DNA of 64,000 bases from Tectiglobus sp965224045 (GCA_965224045.1 CBDCYD010000016.1:1116001-1180000); one strand, 5' to 3'. Positions 25,647-34,790 are shown, counted from the first letter of the stretch. Notes: generated by a model not told the origin, from the sequence alone. A program made the numbers and translations.

Positions 25647-27242
25647 ATGAGAGATCTTGAGCGCCCCGGCCGTTCGCCTGTTCACGCTCCGACCGGAATG
25701 GCCAGCACATCGCACCCCTTGTCGACGCAAACCGCTGTCGATGTTTTGCGCAACGGCGGCAACGCGATGGATGCCGCGGTCGCTGCCTGCGCCGTGCAGT
25801 GCGTGGTGGAACCCGAATCGACGGGCATCGGCGGCGACAACTTCTGCATCTATTCGCCCGAGGGTTCGGATGAACTGGTCGCATTCAACGGTTCTGGGCG
25901 GGCGCCTGGCGCGGCAACGGCGCAGTGGTACGCCGAAAAAGGTATTGCGTCACTGGAGCGCCAGTCGCCGCACGCTGTGACGATCCCAGGTGCCATAGAC
26001 GCGTGGGAGACGCTGGTCCGTGATCATGGCACGCGTCCACTCGGCGAATTGCTGCAACCGGCAATTCGCTATGCGCGGGACGGCTATCCGGTTTCGTCGC
26101 GTGTGAGTGCGGATTTTGCCAGCCAGGTGGATCTGCTGCGGAACGATGAGGCGGCCGCCCGGGTGTTCATGCCCAACGGCAAGACGCCAGGTGTCGGCGA
26201 AATGCATCGCCAACCGGAACTGGCGGCAACATTACAAAAGATTTCGGAACACGGGCGTGATGCATTCTACACGGGTGAGGTAGCCGACGATATCGTTTCC
26301 TATCTGCAATCGAAGGGCGGACTCCACACAATGGAGGACTTTGCTCATGCGCGGGGGGAATATGTCGATCCGATCAAGGCGAACTTCCGTGGCTACGATG
26401 TTTACCAGTGTCCGCCCAACGGGCAGGGCGTGATTGCACTCTTGCTGCTCAACATCATGGGTGACATGGACACGCATGGAGATGAGCCGATTTCGCTGGA
26501 TCGGGTGCATGCCGAAATCGAGGCGGGGCGGCTCGCCTATCGTGATCGAAACCTCTACGTTGCCGATCCGGCCAAAGCTGATGTGCCGGTGGACTGGCTG
26601 CTCGCGCCGGAGTTGGCTGCGCAAATGCGCGAAGCCATCGATCCTGCGAAGGCACTCTCGCCGTTGCCGATTTTCAGCGGGCCACGCCATGACAGTACGG
26701 TCTATATCTCGGTGGTCGACAAGGATCGAAACTGCTGCAGTTTCATCAATACGCTGTTTTCCAATTTCGGCAGCGTGCAGATGGCGCCGCGCTCGGGCGT
26801 GATGCTGCAAAATCGCGGGCAGGGGTTCGTACTCGATCCCGATCATCCCAATTGCATTGCGCCGAACAAGAGGCCGCTCCATACGATCATCCCGGGAATG
26901 GTGGTGAAGGACGGGCGTGCGGTGATGTCTTACGGGGTGATGGGCGGTCAGTACCAGTCGTTCGGTCACATGCAGTTTCTGACCCGGCTGTTCGACTACG
27001 GGCTCGATATCCAGGAGGCGCAGGATCGCCCGCGCTTCTTCCCCGATCCTTACAGCGGTGAGGTTGAAGTGGAAGGCACAATTCCCGGCGACGTCCAGGC
27101 GGGGCTACGGGAAAAAGGCCACAAGCTGGTGCGCCCGGCAAAGCCGATCGGTGGCAGCCAGGCAATCTGGGTCGACTACGAGCAGAATGTTCTGACCGGT
27201 GGCTCGGATCCGCGCAAAGACGGTTGCGCGATCGGGTATTAG
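25647..27242 (+). CDS. Gamma-glutamyltransferase family Ntn-hydrolase
   Basis: This 531-residue protein belongs to the GGT family, which self-cleaves at a threonine to make a large and a small subunit. The probable nucleophile is Thr351 in R-H-D-S-T-V-Y-I-S-V-V-D; G-G-N-A-M-D-A-A-V-A near 38 and E-P-E-S-T-G-I-G-G-D near 55 are standard GGT blocks. No signal peptide is evident at the chosen ATG (25647, after tggagaaagcacg), so it looks cytoplasmic, unlike periplasmic Ggt. Such cytoplasmic members often hydrolyse acyl-amino acids or amides. Activity on glutathione is not assured. A stop 51 bp from the convergent gene ends the unit. Confidence 0.88.
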   Translation: MRDLERPGRSPVHAPTGMASTSHPLSTQTAVDVLRNGGNAMDAAVAACAVQCVVEPESTGIGGDNFCIYSPEGSDELVAFNGSGRAPGAATAQWYAEKGIASLERQSPHAVTIPGAIDAWETLVRDHGTRPLGELLQPAIRYARDGYPVSSRVSADFASQVDLLRNDEAAARVFMPNGKTPGVGEMHRQPELAATLQKISEHGRDAFYTGEVADDIVSYLQSKGGLHTMEDFAHARGEYVDPIKANFRGYDVYQCPPNGQGVIALLLLNIMGDMDTHGDEPISLDRVHAEIEAGRLAYRDRNLYVADPAKADVPVDWLLAPELAAQMREAIDPAKALSPLPIFSGPRHDSTVYISVVDKDRNCCSFINTLFSNFGSVQMAPRSGVMLQNRGQGFVLDPDHPNCIAPNKRPLHTIIPGMVVKDGRAVMSYGVMGGQYQSFGHMQFLTRLFDYGLDIQEAQDRPRFFPDPYSGEVEVEGTIPGDVQAGLREKGHKLVRPAKPIGGSQAIWVDYEQNVLTGGSDPRKDGCAIGY

Positions 27243-27293
27243 TCAGGCCCTGAGTGGCGGCGCCCGCGACGTGGGGCCGGCGACGGCTATGAC

Positions 27294-28349
27294 CTACTGG
27301 ATGAAGCGACCGAGAGCCCAGAGGTTGTCGCCGAATTCGGATTTTGGTTTGCAAATTGTGAGCGAGCTGCCTTTGAGCTTGCTCTTCAGCGTGTCCTTGG
27401 GTTCGGCGGATTTGGTGTTGCTCAAGCGATCGTAGACCGCGTTGGCCCAGAAATACAAAGCTTGCTCGATGACCTCTGGCGTACATTCGTCGGTTGACGT
27501 TGCCTGCGTATACTTTTTCTCGTCGTTGCCGGGCAGGCCAAGATTGGCGAGGCAGACGTTGAGCGCCAGTGGTCTGCCGTTGCCGTTCTTCGGCAATTTG
27601 TTCATGGCCAAATAGAACTTTGCGGCATGGGTCGCGGTGAGTGACTCGTTCTGGTTATTCTCCTTGCCTTTCTCAACGCCCTTTTCGTCGAGAAGGCTGA
27701 CCTGTCCAACGGTTAAATTGCCGATCCTGATGGCGGGTTTACTCGTGTCGATCTCGTATCCCGTAATATTTCCGGCCTGGTCTTTGATCGGCTTATACCT
27801 GTTGATGGTCGGATCGTTCGACGTGGCCTGCGATCGAATTATGGTGGTTGCGAATTTCAGGATCGTTGCCCAGTCTCTGGCTAGATAACAGACATCACAG
27901 GATTTCTTGAGCCGGCCGATATAGGCCCGGGCCAACGACTTGAGTTCATCTTTCTTGAGCTGAATTTTCTTTTTGCCTTGGTTGCGCCAGTATTCTCCCG
28001 TCGCACCGCCCTTGTGATGGAATTGTGTCGCCGCAATTCCGTCCCAGGCGGCGATGGCATCGTCAAAGGCCTTGTTCAGATCCTTGAATACGCTCGTACC
28101 TCTGATCCAGGCGCCGATGTCCGTCGCCGTGACCGAGCACTTGCCGTCGTCCTTGAAACCGGTGCTGGTTGCCCCTTGCGAGATCACCACGGAAAAACCA
28201 CCGCCTTGGTTTTGGCTATGGGCGAGCGGAATTGGTGCTTGAACGACAATGACAGCGGCGAGCAGCGATGCCAGCCATGTCTGTTTGCCCGAAACCTTGG
28301 AAGGGACGGTCGCGCAAAAATATTGCGCTTCGATGCGTTTCGTCGACAT
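27294..28349 (-). CDS. Secreted protein of unknown function with a C-x-x-C
   Basis: This 351-residue protein has an N-terminal signal-type segment (hydrophobic residues about 24-37, likely cleavage after A-H-S near 45), so it should be exported. I recognise no domain. It has scattered cysteines, including C151-D-V-C154 in a basic context followed by R-D-W. Its start, ATG 28349, follows a good gggaga site. It lies 59 bp downstream of the gene at 28409, whose product also has a signal peptide and a C-x-x-C followed by N-D-W. They form an operon and may be distant paralogues, though overall identity is too low to be sure. It converges with the GGT gene. Confidence 0.75.
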   Translation of the reverse strand: MSTKRIEAQYFCATVPSKVSGKQTWLASLLAAVIVVQAPIPLAHSQNQGGGFSVVISQGATSTGFKDDGKCSVTATDIGAWIRGTSVFKDLNKAFDDAIAAWDGIAATQFHHKGGATGEYWRNQGKKKIQLKKDELKSLARAYIGRLKKSCDVCYLARDWATILKFATTIIRSQATSNDPTINRYKPIKDQAGNITGYEIDTSKPAIRIGNLTVGQVSLLDEKGVEKGKENNQNESLTATHAAKFYLAMNKLPKNGNGRPLALNVCLANLGLPGNDEKKYTQATSTDECTPEVIEQALYFWANAVYDRLSNTKSAEPKDTLKSKLKGSSLTICKPKSEFGDNLWALGRFIQ

Positions 28350-28408
28350 ACAATACTTCTCCCTAGAACGCGTGGATGCTGGATGGTCTTGATTGCGCGG
28401 CATGGACT

Positions 28409-29614
28409 TCATTGATCAACCGATGAGCCGTCGAACCCGGTGCACGTGTAGTTCTTGGCGAGGTCGCGCATCAGTGGGTTTTGGGCGCTGGTCGCCTTCT
28501 GATCCGGCGTGGAGCCGATCAGGCGCGAAATGATGTTGTGCAAGGTATCTTCGCGAACCTTTGTCAGTTCGACAGTGCGCGTTTGGATTCCAGAACTATC
28601 GACACCTGTCGGAACTTTCGCCGGGTCAAGAAGCCATTCGTAATGGAGATTGAAATTCGCCGTTACGCCGCGATGCAGTTTGATCAGCGGGACAACATTT
28701 TCCAGCATCGCAAGGGTTATGATCTTGACGGGGAACCGAAAGATATTGGTTGTGGAGCCCGCACGGTTGCTCTTGGTGCTGACGAGGTGTCCGCCATTGG
28801 ATTGGCCGATATTGCGCAGATAGATCCAATCGTTGATCTTGTTGCATGTCAGGCAGTCTTTTTTGGTCAAGCCATAAGAAAAACTCAGCCGTTGCCATTG
28901 CTCGAAAGCTGTCTTGAGTGCTTTGCGGGCGGAATTCTTGTCAACGACCGGCAGGCTGTGGTTGTCGAATGCCTCTATCGTGTCGGGTTTCCATTTATCC
29001 TTGAAGTTGATCTCGCCTGCAAAGATCGTTTCAAACTCCCCGCGTATGCGTTCGAAGGCGCGCGTAAACCGGGCGTACTCGCCGCCCTTGCCACGCAAAT
29101 AGCTTTGGCTGACCTCATCCCGGTTGCAGGCGCCGGATTTGCCTAAAGCGACAGTGCCGTCGGTGCGGTGCTGGTTGGCATCAGTGAAGTATGCGTTCAA
29201 GAAATCCTCGCCGAACTCGCGGCAGAACCGATCGGCATTCTTAACCACATCCAGGCTGAAGGCAGTCTGTATGGCGTTGGGCGTCAGATCTCTCGCCCTG
29301 AATTTGCGAGTGCCGGCGACCGTATCGTTGAAGGTATCGATGAATACCCAGATCGCCTTGCGGGATTTAGCGCGAAACTGACCGTCGACCTCACCGTCCG
29401 GTCCGTCACGGACCAGCTGATTGCCGTAGCAGCCAGCGTCAAACAGTTTTGCCTGCAGGTCGAGGATGAGATCTCTGTCGCCGTCTTGGGGATAAACCGG
29501 ACTGATGGCCGGCGGCTCCTTGGCGAACGCGGGCGCAATTCCGAGCAAAACAGCGAACAAGATTGCAAGGATGGAAGTCGACCGTGCGGTACGCGGACAA
29601 TGGAAGCGAAACAT
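28409..29614 (-). CDS. Secreted protein of unknown function, peptidoglycan-binding-like N-terminus
   Basis: This 401-residue protein has a clear signal peptide (residues 1-31, ending A-P-A-F-A). A stretch at about 49-92 (D-L-Q-A-K-L-F-D-A-G-C-Y, then D-G-x-x-D-G-Q-F, A-I-W-V-F) resembles a PG_binding_1-type repeat, suggesting cell-wall association; this is a weak, by-eye match. Near 254-257 is C-L-T-C after a lysine pair, followed by N-D-W. The rest is unrecognised. It is the first gene of a two-gene operon with the secreted protein at 27294. I cannot give a function; a cell-envelope role is the mildest inference. Confidence 0.75.
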   Translation of the reverse strand: MFRFHCPRTARSTSILAILFAVLLGIAPAFAKEPPAISPVYPQDGDRDLILDLQAKLFDAGCYGNQLVRDGPDGEVDGQFRAKSRKAIWVFIDTFNDTVAGTRKFRARDLTPNAIQTAFSLDVVKNADRFCREFGEDFLNAYFTDANQHRTDGTVALGKSGACNRDEVSQSYLRGKGGEYARFTRAFERIRGEFETIFAGEINFKDKWKPDTIEAFDNHSLPVVDKNSARKALKTAFEQWQRLSFSYGLTKKDCLTCNKINDWIYLRNIGQSNGGHLVSTKSNRAGSTTNIFRFPVKIITLAMLENVVPLIKLHRGVTANFNLHYEWLLDPAKVPTGVDSSGIQTRTVELTKVREDTLHNIISRLIGSTPDQKATSAQNPLMRDLAKNYTCTGFDGSSVDQ

Positions 29615-30061
29615 TACAAAACCAACGTCAGCTGTAAATCAATGAGACGCCCGCCAGCGGCCTGCTCGGTAAAGATCAAAACCGGTCATGGACCGGATTT
29701 GCAAACACAATACTCACAGATGACGCGACAGAGCCGGCACTTAACCTCACATGTTTTCATTCTGGCTGAAAGCTGTCCAAACGTGTTCCTATTGGTGGTG
29801 TGGTAGGATTGCAATTGTCTTTTAGGGCATTGAATTGGTTCGGAATTCTCGCGCGCACCTGGTGCTCCGGATCGGGCGGTCACTGAGGGTCGGCTTACTC
29901 ATAACGGCTGGGTGGCACCGTGATAATTTACTGGTCTTTGCTCGACTGGCGTCTGAGAGCAGAGGTCTGATATCAGCGCCGGGCAGTTCCTCGAGGCGTG
30001 GCGGAGTGTGTAGGCTTGGACCAGGTATTGAGTTGTGTGCGGGCAATCAGGAGTCGACCCT
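29615..30061. other. Divergent intergenic region with a small hairpin
   Basis: This 447-bp gap lies between the leftward secreted-protein operon and the rightward SDR cassette. A near-perfect inverted repeat at 29678-29700 (aaaaccggtc, atg, gaccggattt; one mismatch) lies about 65 bp before the secreted-protein start and could be an operator. A more AT-rich patch is at about 29735-29850. No small gene or RNA gene was found. Confidence 0.45.
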
Positions 30062-30886
30062 ATGAACATGACCGACTGGCCCTCCGATGATATGGGATTT
30101 GGCGGCAAGGTCGCCATCGTTGCGGGCGGGGGTGCGATTGATGACGGCATTGGAAACGGACGAGCGGCTGCGCTCTTGCTGGCTCGGGCGGGTGCCAAGG
30201 TGTTCGTTGTCGACAACGATCTTGCGCGGGCAGAACGAACGGTTTCGATGATCTCGGACGTCGGTGGTACGGCGGCGGCTCATGCGGCGAATTTGACGGA
30301 CGAGACCGCGTGCAAGGCGATGGTCGAGGCAGCTGTCACGACATTTGGCCGGCTCGATTTTCTCGACAACAATATCGGAATTTCGAGCCGCGGGAGCGTC
30401 GTCGAGGAAGACCCGGATGTTTGGCGGCGCATGATGCAAGTCAACGTGGAGGCCATGTTCCTGACGTCCAAGTACGCCATTCCGGCGATGATCAACAGTG
30501 GCGACGGAGGGGCAATCGTCAACATTTCGTCGATTTCGGCGCTGCGTCCGCGCCGGCTCACGGCCTATACGACGAGTAAAGGCGCGGTGATTGCTATGAC
30601 GCGCGCGATGGCTGTCGACCACGGACCCGAGGGCATTCGCGTCAATTGTATCGCGCCGGGGCCGGTCTATACCCCGATGGTGTATGAGCGTGGGATGCCG
30701 GATGCGCAGCGCCGCCAACGCCAGCGTGCCTCGGTGCTCGATCAGGAAGGCTCCGGTTGGGATATCGGATTTGCGGTACGGTTCCTGCTGTCGAGCCATG
30801 CCCGCTACATCACGGGACATACGCTTGTGGTCGATGGCGGGGTCGTGCTGCGCAGTCCCGATCGCGAGAGCCAGGCGCACGCATGA
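30062..30886 (+). CDS. SDR family NAD(P)-dependent oxidoreductase
   Basis: This 274-residue short-chain dehydrogenase has a modified glycine motif (A-G-G-G-A-I-D-D-G-I-G, near residue 19) with an acidic residue after beta-2 (V-V-D-N-D) that favours NAD(H). D-N-N-I-G matches the N-N-A-G element, and the catalytic Tyr and Lys are in A-Y-T-T-S-K-G-A. The Ser is in N-I-S-S-I-S-A-L. The C-terminus has G-H-T-L-V-V-D-G-G. The ATG at 30062 is chosen. It heads a three-gene cassette (SDR, carboxymuconolactone-decarboxylase-like protein, beta-hydroxyacid dehydrogenase). Confidence 0.9.
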   Translation: MNMTDWPSDDMGFGGKVAIVAGGGAIDDGIGNGRAAALLLARAGAKVFVVDNDLARAERTVSMISDVGGTAAAHAANLTDETACKAMVEAAVTTFGRLDFLDNNIGISSRGSVVEEDPDVWRRMMQVNVEAMFLTSKYAIPAMINSGDGGAIVNISSISALRPRRLTAYTTSKGAVIAMTRAMAVDHGPEGIRVNCIAPGPVYTPMVYERGMPDAQRRQRQRASVLDQEGSGWDIGFAVRFLLSSHARYITGHTLVVDGGVVLRSPDRESQAHA

Positions 30887-30925
30887 GTGCTTTGCAGCGT
30901 CAATGCCAGCTAGAAGGATCATCGA

Positions 30926-31495
30926 ATGGCCCGCTTCCCCTATCTTGAGAAAACCGATCTGTCTGAAACCGATCACGATATCCTCAAACGCGATATCAAC
31001 CTCTACAAGATCCTCGCCCACAGCCCGAACGCTGCGCGCGCGTTTCAAGGTCTCGGGCGCTTCATTCGCTGGGAGAGTACGCTCGACGGGCGGCTGCGCG
31101 AGCTGGCGATCTTGACGGTTGGTTACCTGGCCCGGTCGCCCTACGAGTATTCGCACCACATCAAGATCGGTCGTGATTTCGGCGTTTCGGACGACGATAT
31201 TCGCGGGCTTGTCGATGTGGCCGAGGGCCGGCCGTCGATGCTCGACCCGCTGGCCAGGCAGGTGGTGGTGGCGGCGCGTGAGATGACGGTGGACGGTGCG
31301 GTATCGGAGACCAGTTTTGCAGCGCTTTCAGCGGCGCTGTCGCGCGAGCACGTGCTGGATCTGATCATCACGGTTGCATTCTACAATGGCGTTGTCCGGG
31401 TGCTGGCGTCGACCGGAATGGATGTCGAGCAAAGCTACATGCGTTACCTGGACGAGTTTCCGTTACCGAACACCAAGGTGACGGTTGCCAACTAA
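30926..31495 (+). CDS. Carboxymuconolactone decarboxylase (CMD/AhpD-like) family protein
   Basis: This 189-residue helical protein has the CMD core: L-R-E-L-A-I-L-T-V-G-Y-L-A near residue 56, S-P-Y-E-Y-S-H-H near 71 and a second conserved part L-I-I-T-V-A-F-Y-N in the C-terminal half. In AhpD a C-x-x-C is present; this subgroup instead has E-x-x-H-H, so thiol peroxidase activity is unlikely. Ring-cleavage-related decarboxylation or an unknown hydrolytic or isomerase step is more plausible. The ATG is 39 bp past the SDR stop and 16 bp before the next gene, in one operon. Confidence 0.86.
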   Translation: MARFPYLEKTDLSETDHDILKRDINLYKILAHSPNAARAFQGLGRFIRWESTLDGRLRELAILTVGYLARSPYEYSHHIKIGRDFGVSDDDIRGLVDVAEGRPSMLDPLARQVVVAAREMTVDGAVSETSFAALSAALSREHVLDLIITVAFYNGVVRVLASTGMDVEQSYMRYLDEFPLPNTKVTVAN

Positions 31496-31511
31496 CCCGG
31501 AGGATTGCCAG

Positions 31512-32399
31512 ATGGCGGAAATCAGAACCCTCGGCTTCATCGGTCTCGGTGTGATGGGCGGGCGTATGTGCCGGAACCTGGCTGCAAAGTCCGGCAAGCC
31601 GGTGATCGGCTACGATGTTGATACGGCCAAAGCCGAGGCTTTGAGTGCAAGCGGCGTAACACCCGCTGCTTCAATTGGGGTGGTGGTCGACAAGGCCGAC
31701 ATCGTCTTCATGTGCGTTCCCGGCGAACCGCAGGTCAGGGCTGCTGCATTCGATGATGGTGGTATTGTAGCCCACGCCCGTGCCGGGCAGACGATTGTCG
31801 ACATGACGACAACGACCGTCGAGAGCAACCGGGAAGTTGCCGCCGCGCTCGCGCAGAAGAGGGCCGACTTTGCCGATGCCCCGGTCGCGCGCGGCGTGCC
31901 GGCGGCCGAGAACGGGACACTTGCGATAACGGTGGGCGCGGACGATGCCGTCTTTGCGCGGATCAAGCCATATCTTGCGTGCATGGGAGCGGAGATTTCG
32001 CACTGCGGCGGCATTGGAACCGGACAGGTGCTGAAGCTTATGAACAATATGCTGATCTTCCAAACGGTGACGGCACTGGCAGAAGCCATGGCGATTGCGA
32101 CGCGCGCCGGAGTGGATCGGGAGAAAGTGTTCGAGATATTGTCCAAAGGCTCGGCCGACAGCTATTGTATGCGCAAGCATGGAAGCCACATGGTTAGCGG
32201 CGAATATCCCGATGATCAGTTTCCGACGACCTATTCGCTCAAAGACATTGGCTATGCGCTGTCGCTGGCTGATACAGTCGGTGTTGATGCACCGAGCGCA
32301 AAGCTCGCGGAGCGGCGGTTGCGTGAAGCAATAGATGCCGGATATGGGCATCTATATAGTCCTGTTATCTATAAACTTTTTGAATCAGATGATGCGTAG
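31512..32399 (+). CDS. NAD(P)-dependent beta-hydroxyacid dehydrogenase (3-hydroxyisobutyrate dehydrogenase family)
   Basis: This protein of about 295 residues has the N-terminal motif G-F-I-G-L-G-V-M-G-G-R-M near residue 7. D-A-P-V-A-R-G-V-P-A-A near 118 and the catalytic lysine in V-L-K-L-M-N-N-M (about 171) fit the family. It oxidises a beta-hydroxyacid such as 3-hydroxyisobutyrate, tartronate semialdehyde or similar. The ATG at 31512, with cggagga upstream, fits; the frame opens earlier at 31485. It shares an operon with the SDR and CMD-like genes. A second member of the family is encoded at 51684. The true substrate is unknown. Confidence 0.88.
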   Translation: MAEIRTLGFIGLGVMGGRMCRNLAAKSGKPVIGYDVDTAKAEALSASGVTPAASIGVVVDKADIVFMCVPGEPQVRAAAFDDGGIVAHARAGQTIVDMTTTTVESNREVAAALAQKRADFADAPVARGVPAAENGTLAITVGADDAVFARIKPYLACMGAEISHCGGIGTGQVLKLMNNMLIFQTVTALAEAMAIATRAGVDREKVFEILSKGSADSYCMRKHGSHMVSGEYPDDQFPTTYSLKDIGYALSLADTVGVDAPSAKLAERRLREAIDAGYGHLYSPVIYKLFESDDA

Positions 32400-32499
32400 A
32401 CGCTTCGTTTAGGATGTGGCATCAGCTCATCGTGAGGTGACGGCCGGCGGGCGAATAACGGCAGGTCCACCGCGGTACATGCGCAATTGGGAGTGGCTC

Positions 32500-33072
32500 A
32501 TGAACACGTCCACGATCGGTACCATCGTTCTCGGCGTCATTGCGCTGATCGCGCTGTGGATGATCGGCGTATACAACGGCCTGGTTGGATTACGCCAGCG
32601 TTGCGCACAGGCGTTTGCAGACATCGATGTGCAACTGACACAGCGCCACGAGTTGATCCCCAATCTGGTGGAAACCGTCAAAGGCTACGCCAAGCATGAG
32701 CGCGAAACGCTCGAGTCGGTCATCAAGGCGCGAAACACCGCGATGACGGCGGAGGGACCGGCAGAACAGTCAGCGGCTGAAGCTCGACTGACCGGGGCAA
32801 TTTCGCGTTTGATGGTGCTGGTGGAAAACTATCCTGAACTCAAGGCCAACGAAAACTTCCGTCAGTTGCAGACCGAGCTTTCCAACATAGAATCCAAGAT
32901 CGCGGCGGCACGGCGCTTCTTCAACAACACCGCGGCCGAGTACAACACGACACGGCAGACGTTTCCAGCCATCCTCGTCGCGAACGCGCTGGGCTTTAAA
33001 CATCAGGATTTCTACAATATCGCGGAAGAGGATCGCGAGGTCGTCTCACGCGCGCCGGAAGTGAAATTCTGA
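32500..33072 (+). CDS. LemA family protein
   Basis: LemA-family proteins of about 190 residues are membrane-anchored by one N-terminal helix (here about residues 6-24, then a polar helical coiled domain). Conserved blocks visible are V-Q-L-T-Q-R-H-E-L-I-P-N-L-V-E-T-V and Y-N-T-T-R-Q-T-F-P. The ATG at 32500 follows a gggagtgg-type site. Just 37 bp later begins an HtpX-type protease. LemA and HtpX/M48 genes occur together in many bacteria, and the LemA protein is proposed to support the protease; this is inference. The cellular role of LemA is otherwise unclear. Confidence 0.9.
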   Translation: MNTSTIGTIVLGVIALIALWMIGVYNGLVGLRQRCAQAFADIDVQLTQRHELIPNLVETVKGYAKHERETLESVIKARNTAMTAEGPAEQSAAEARLTGAISRLMVLVENYPELKANENFRQLQTELSNIESKIAAARRFFNNTAAEYNTTRQTFPAILVANALGFKHQDFYNIAEEDREVVSRAPEVKF

Positions 33073-33109
33073 TTGAGTTCCCTTCGCCGCACAAACAACC
33101 GGTCAGCGT

Positions 33110-34195
33110 ATGTTCCAGGCCTACGGTCTTTATTCGCACATTCGCATGAACCGCTTCAAGACGGTCCTGCTGCTGGTGGGGTTCGTGGCCTTGCTGCAGG
33201 TGTTGCTGTATTCCGTGTTTATGCTGCTGCAAGGATTTTTTGTTGGGGGCACGTTCGAGCAGATTGTTGAGCGTGCAGGGCTGGACTACCGACGCTACTG
33301 GATTCTTGCGGCAGCTGCAGCCGGGTTGTGGTTCGTCATTGCATACTTTCGTCATCAGAGCCTGATCAATGCGGCGGTGGGTGCTGTCAGCCTCGACCGT
33401 TCGGATGCTCCGGAACTCTACAATACACTTGAGACGCTGTGCATTTCGCGGGGGCTGACGACCCCGCGGCTGCAAATTATCGAGACGCCGGGCCGCAATG
33501 CTTTTGCCTCCGGGATCTCGGATGACAGGTATTCGGTGACGGTGACGCGGGGGCTGATCGAGGCGCTCGAGCCTGACGAGATGGAAGCCGTTCTAGCGCA
33601 TGAACTGACGCATATCCGTAACCGCGACACGCAGCTGATGGTGATTGCCACGATCTTTGCCGGGATCTTCGCCTTCGTTGGCGACATGTTCATACGCGAC
33701 TGGGATTTTCCCTACGGCTTTTCACCGGTTGGCAAGCCGCGCCACAACGAGAATTGGCGAACGTCGGACGGCTGGCAGGAGCCCGACAAGGTCGAACGGC
33801 GTGATACGTCATACACTCAGGTTGACGGCAAGGGAGAAGGGGGAAGCGTCGGCGCGATCATCGCCGTAGTCGTTGCCATTGTGATCATTTTGATCTCCTG
33901 GGGGATCTCGATGCTGATCCGACTTGCCCTGTCCAGGACACGGGAGTACCTGGCCGATGCCGGTGCCGTAGAATTGACCAAGAACCCCGATGCTCTCGTG
34001 CGCGCGCTGACCAAAATCGCAAAGCGATCGGAAATCGAGGTGCCGTCCCGGATGGAGGCGTTCTTCATCGAGAATCCGGTGCGCTCGCGCATCGGAGGCC
34101 TGTTCTCGACACATCCCTCGATCGAGGACCGGATAGCGGCGTTGCGTGATTTCGGTGGGGCACGTGGCGACGATACGGTTGCCGGTGACACGTAA
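33110..34195 (+). CDS. M48-family zinc metalloprotease (HtpX-like)
   Basis: This 361-residue membrane protease has the zinc motif H164-E-L-T-H168, a third ligand glutamate probably in R-E-Y-L-A-D-A near 280, and C-terminal T-H-P-S-I-E-D-R-I-A-A-L, the typical HtpX end. Membrane helices lie near 16-45, 63-80, and two more around 180 and 245. HtpX degrades damaged inner-membrane proteins on the cytoplasmic side. It begins 37 bp after the lemA stop. The insert between the HExxH helix and the third ligand (about residues 190-240) is long and polar, larger than in E. coli HtpX. Confidence 0.9.
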   Translation: MFQAYGLYSHIRMNRFKTVLLLVGFVALLQVLLYSVFMLLQGFFVGGTFEQIVERAGLDYRRYWILAAAAAGLWFVIAYFRHQSLINAAVGAVSLDRSDAPELYNTLETLCISRGLTTPRLQIIETPGRNAFASGISDDRYSVTVTRGLIEALEPDEMEAVLAHELTHIRNRDTQLMVIATIFAGIFAFVGDMFIRDWDFPYGFSPVGKPRHNENWRTSDGWQEPDKVERRDTSYTQVDGKGEGGSVGAIIAVVVAIVIILISWGISMLIRLALSRTREYLADAGAVELTKNPDALVRALTKIAKRSEIEVPSRMEAFFIENPVRSRIGGLFSTHPSIEDRIAALRDFGGARGDDTVAGDT

Positions 34196-34310
34196 TGGGT
34201 TTCGGCTTTACATGTATACGCGGAGGCAAACTGGATCCGCTGCCGATTGGGCTCCGACCGGTGGCAATGTCGTGTGATTGTTCAATTAACCAGCGATGGT
34301 AGCGGTTCGA

Positions 34311-34790
34311 TCAGCTATCCGTATTGTTCGGCGCGGTCGCGGCCTGGCGGAGGGCCACGCTGTCGCGGGTCTCGACGTCGAGGAGGCTTGCGGCGAGAGC
34401 GATCGTGTTGCGCTCGGCGCGATCGATGGTGCCGTCAGCGTTGGCGATCTGCCAGAGCCATTTCACCATCTGCTGGCGTCCGCCGCGGTCAAGGCGCTGG
34501 TGCAGAACCCGGGTAAAGCGGTGCATGTCAATCGCATGGTGTTCGCGGTCTTCAGCCAGCGCCACTATGTGTTCGATCTGCTCGTCGGCCAGCCCGTATT
34601 GCGCACTCAAGATTTCCTTCAATAGATCGTATTCGGCCTCGGAGCGTATGCCGTCGGCGCGGGCGCAATGGATTAGCAGGGCCGCAGACGCGATGCGCAG
34701 TTCCTCCTCGGAGGTGATTTCATCACGCCGGTTGTCAAACAATTCGCTGAGAAAGGATTCGAGGTTACGTAGCATCAGCTTGCCGGTCAT
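34311..34790 (-). CDS. TerB family (tellurite resistance) protein
   Basis: This 159-residue all-helical protein has the TerB/DUF533 core: A-S-A-A-L-L-I-H-C-A-R-A-D-G near residue 35 and a second, related acidic segment W-Q-I-A-N-A-D-G-T-I-D-R-A-E near 120. The two A-D-G-type segments are candidate metal-contacting sites in the TerB fold. No other ter genes are close by, so tellurite resistance itself is not implied; isolated TerB proteins are common in alphaproteobacteria. It faces the HtpX gene and is followed, on its own strand and upstream in transcription, by two Lin0512 genes. Confidence 0.86.
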   Translation of the reverse strand: MTGKLMLRNLESFLSELFDNRRDEITSEEELRIASAALLIHCARADGIRSEAEYDLLKEILSAQYGLADEQIEHIVALAEDREHHAIDMHRFTRVLHQRLDRGGRQQMVKWLWQIANADGTIDRAERNTIALAASLLDVETRDSVALRQAATAPNNTDS

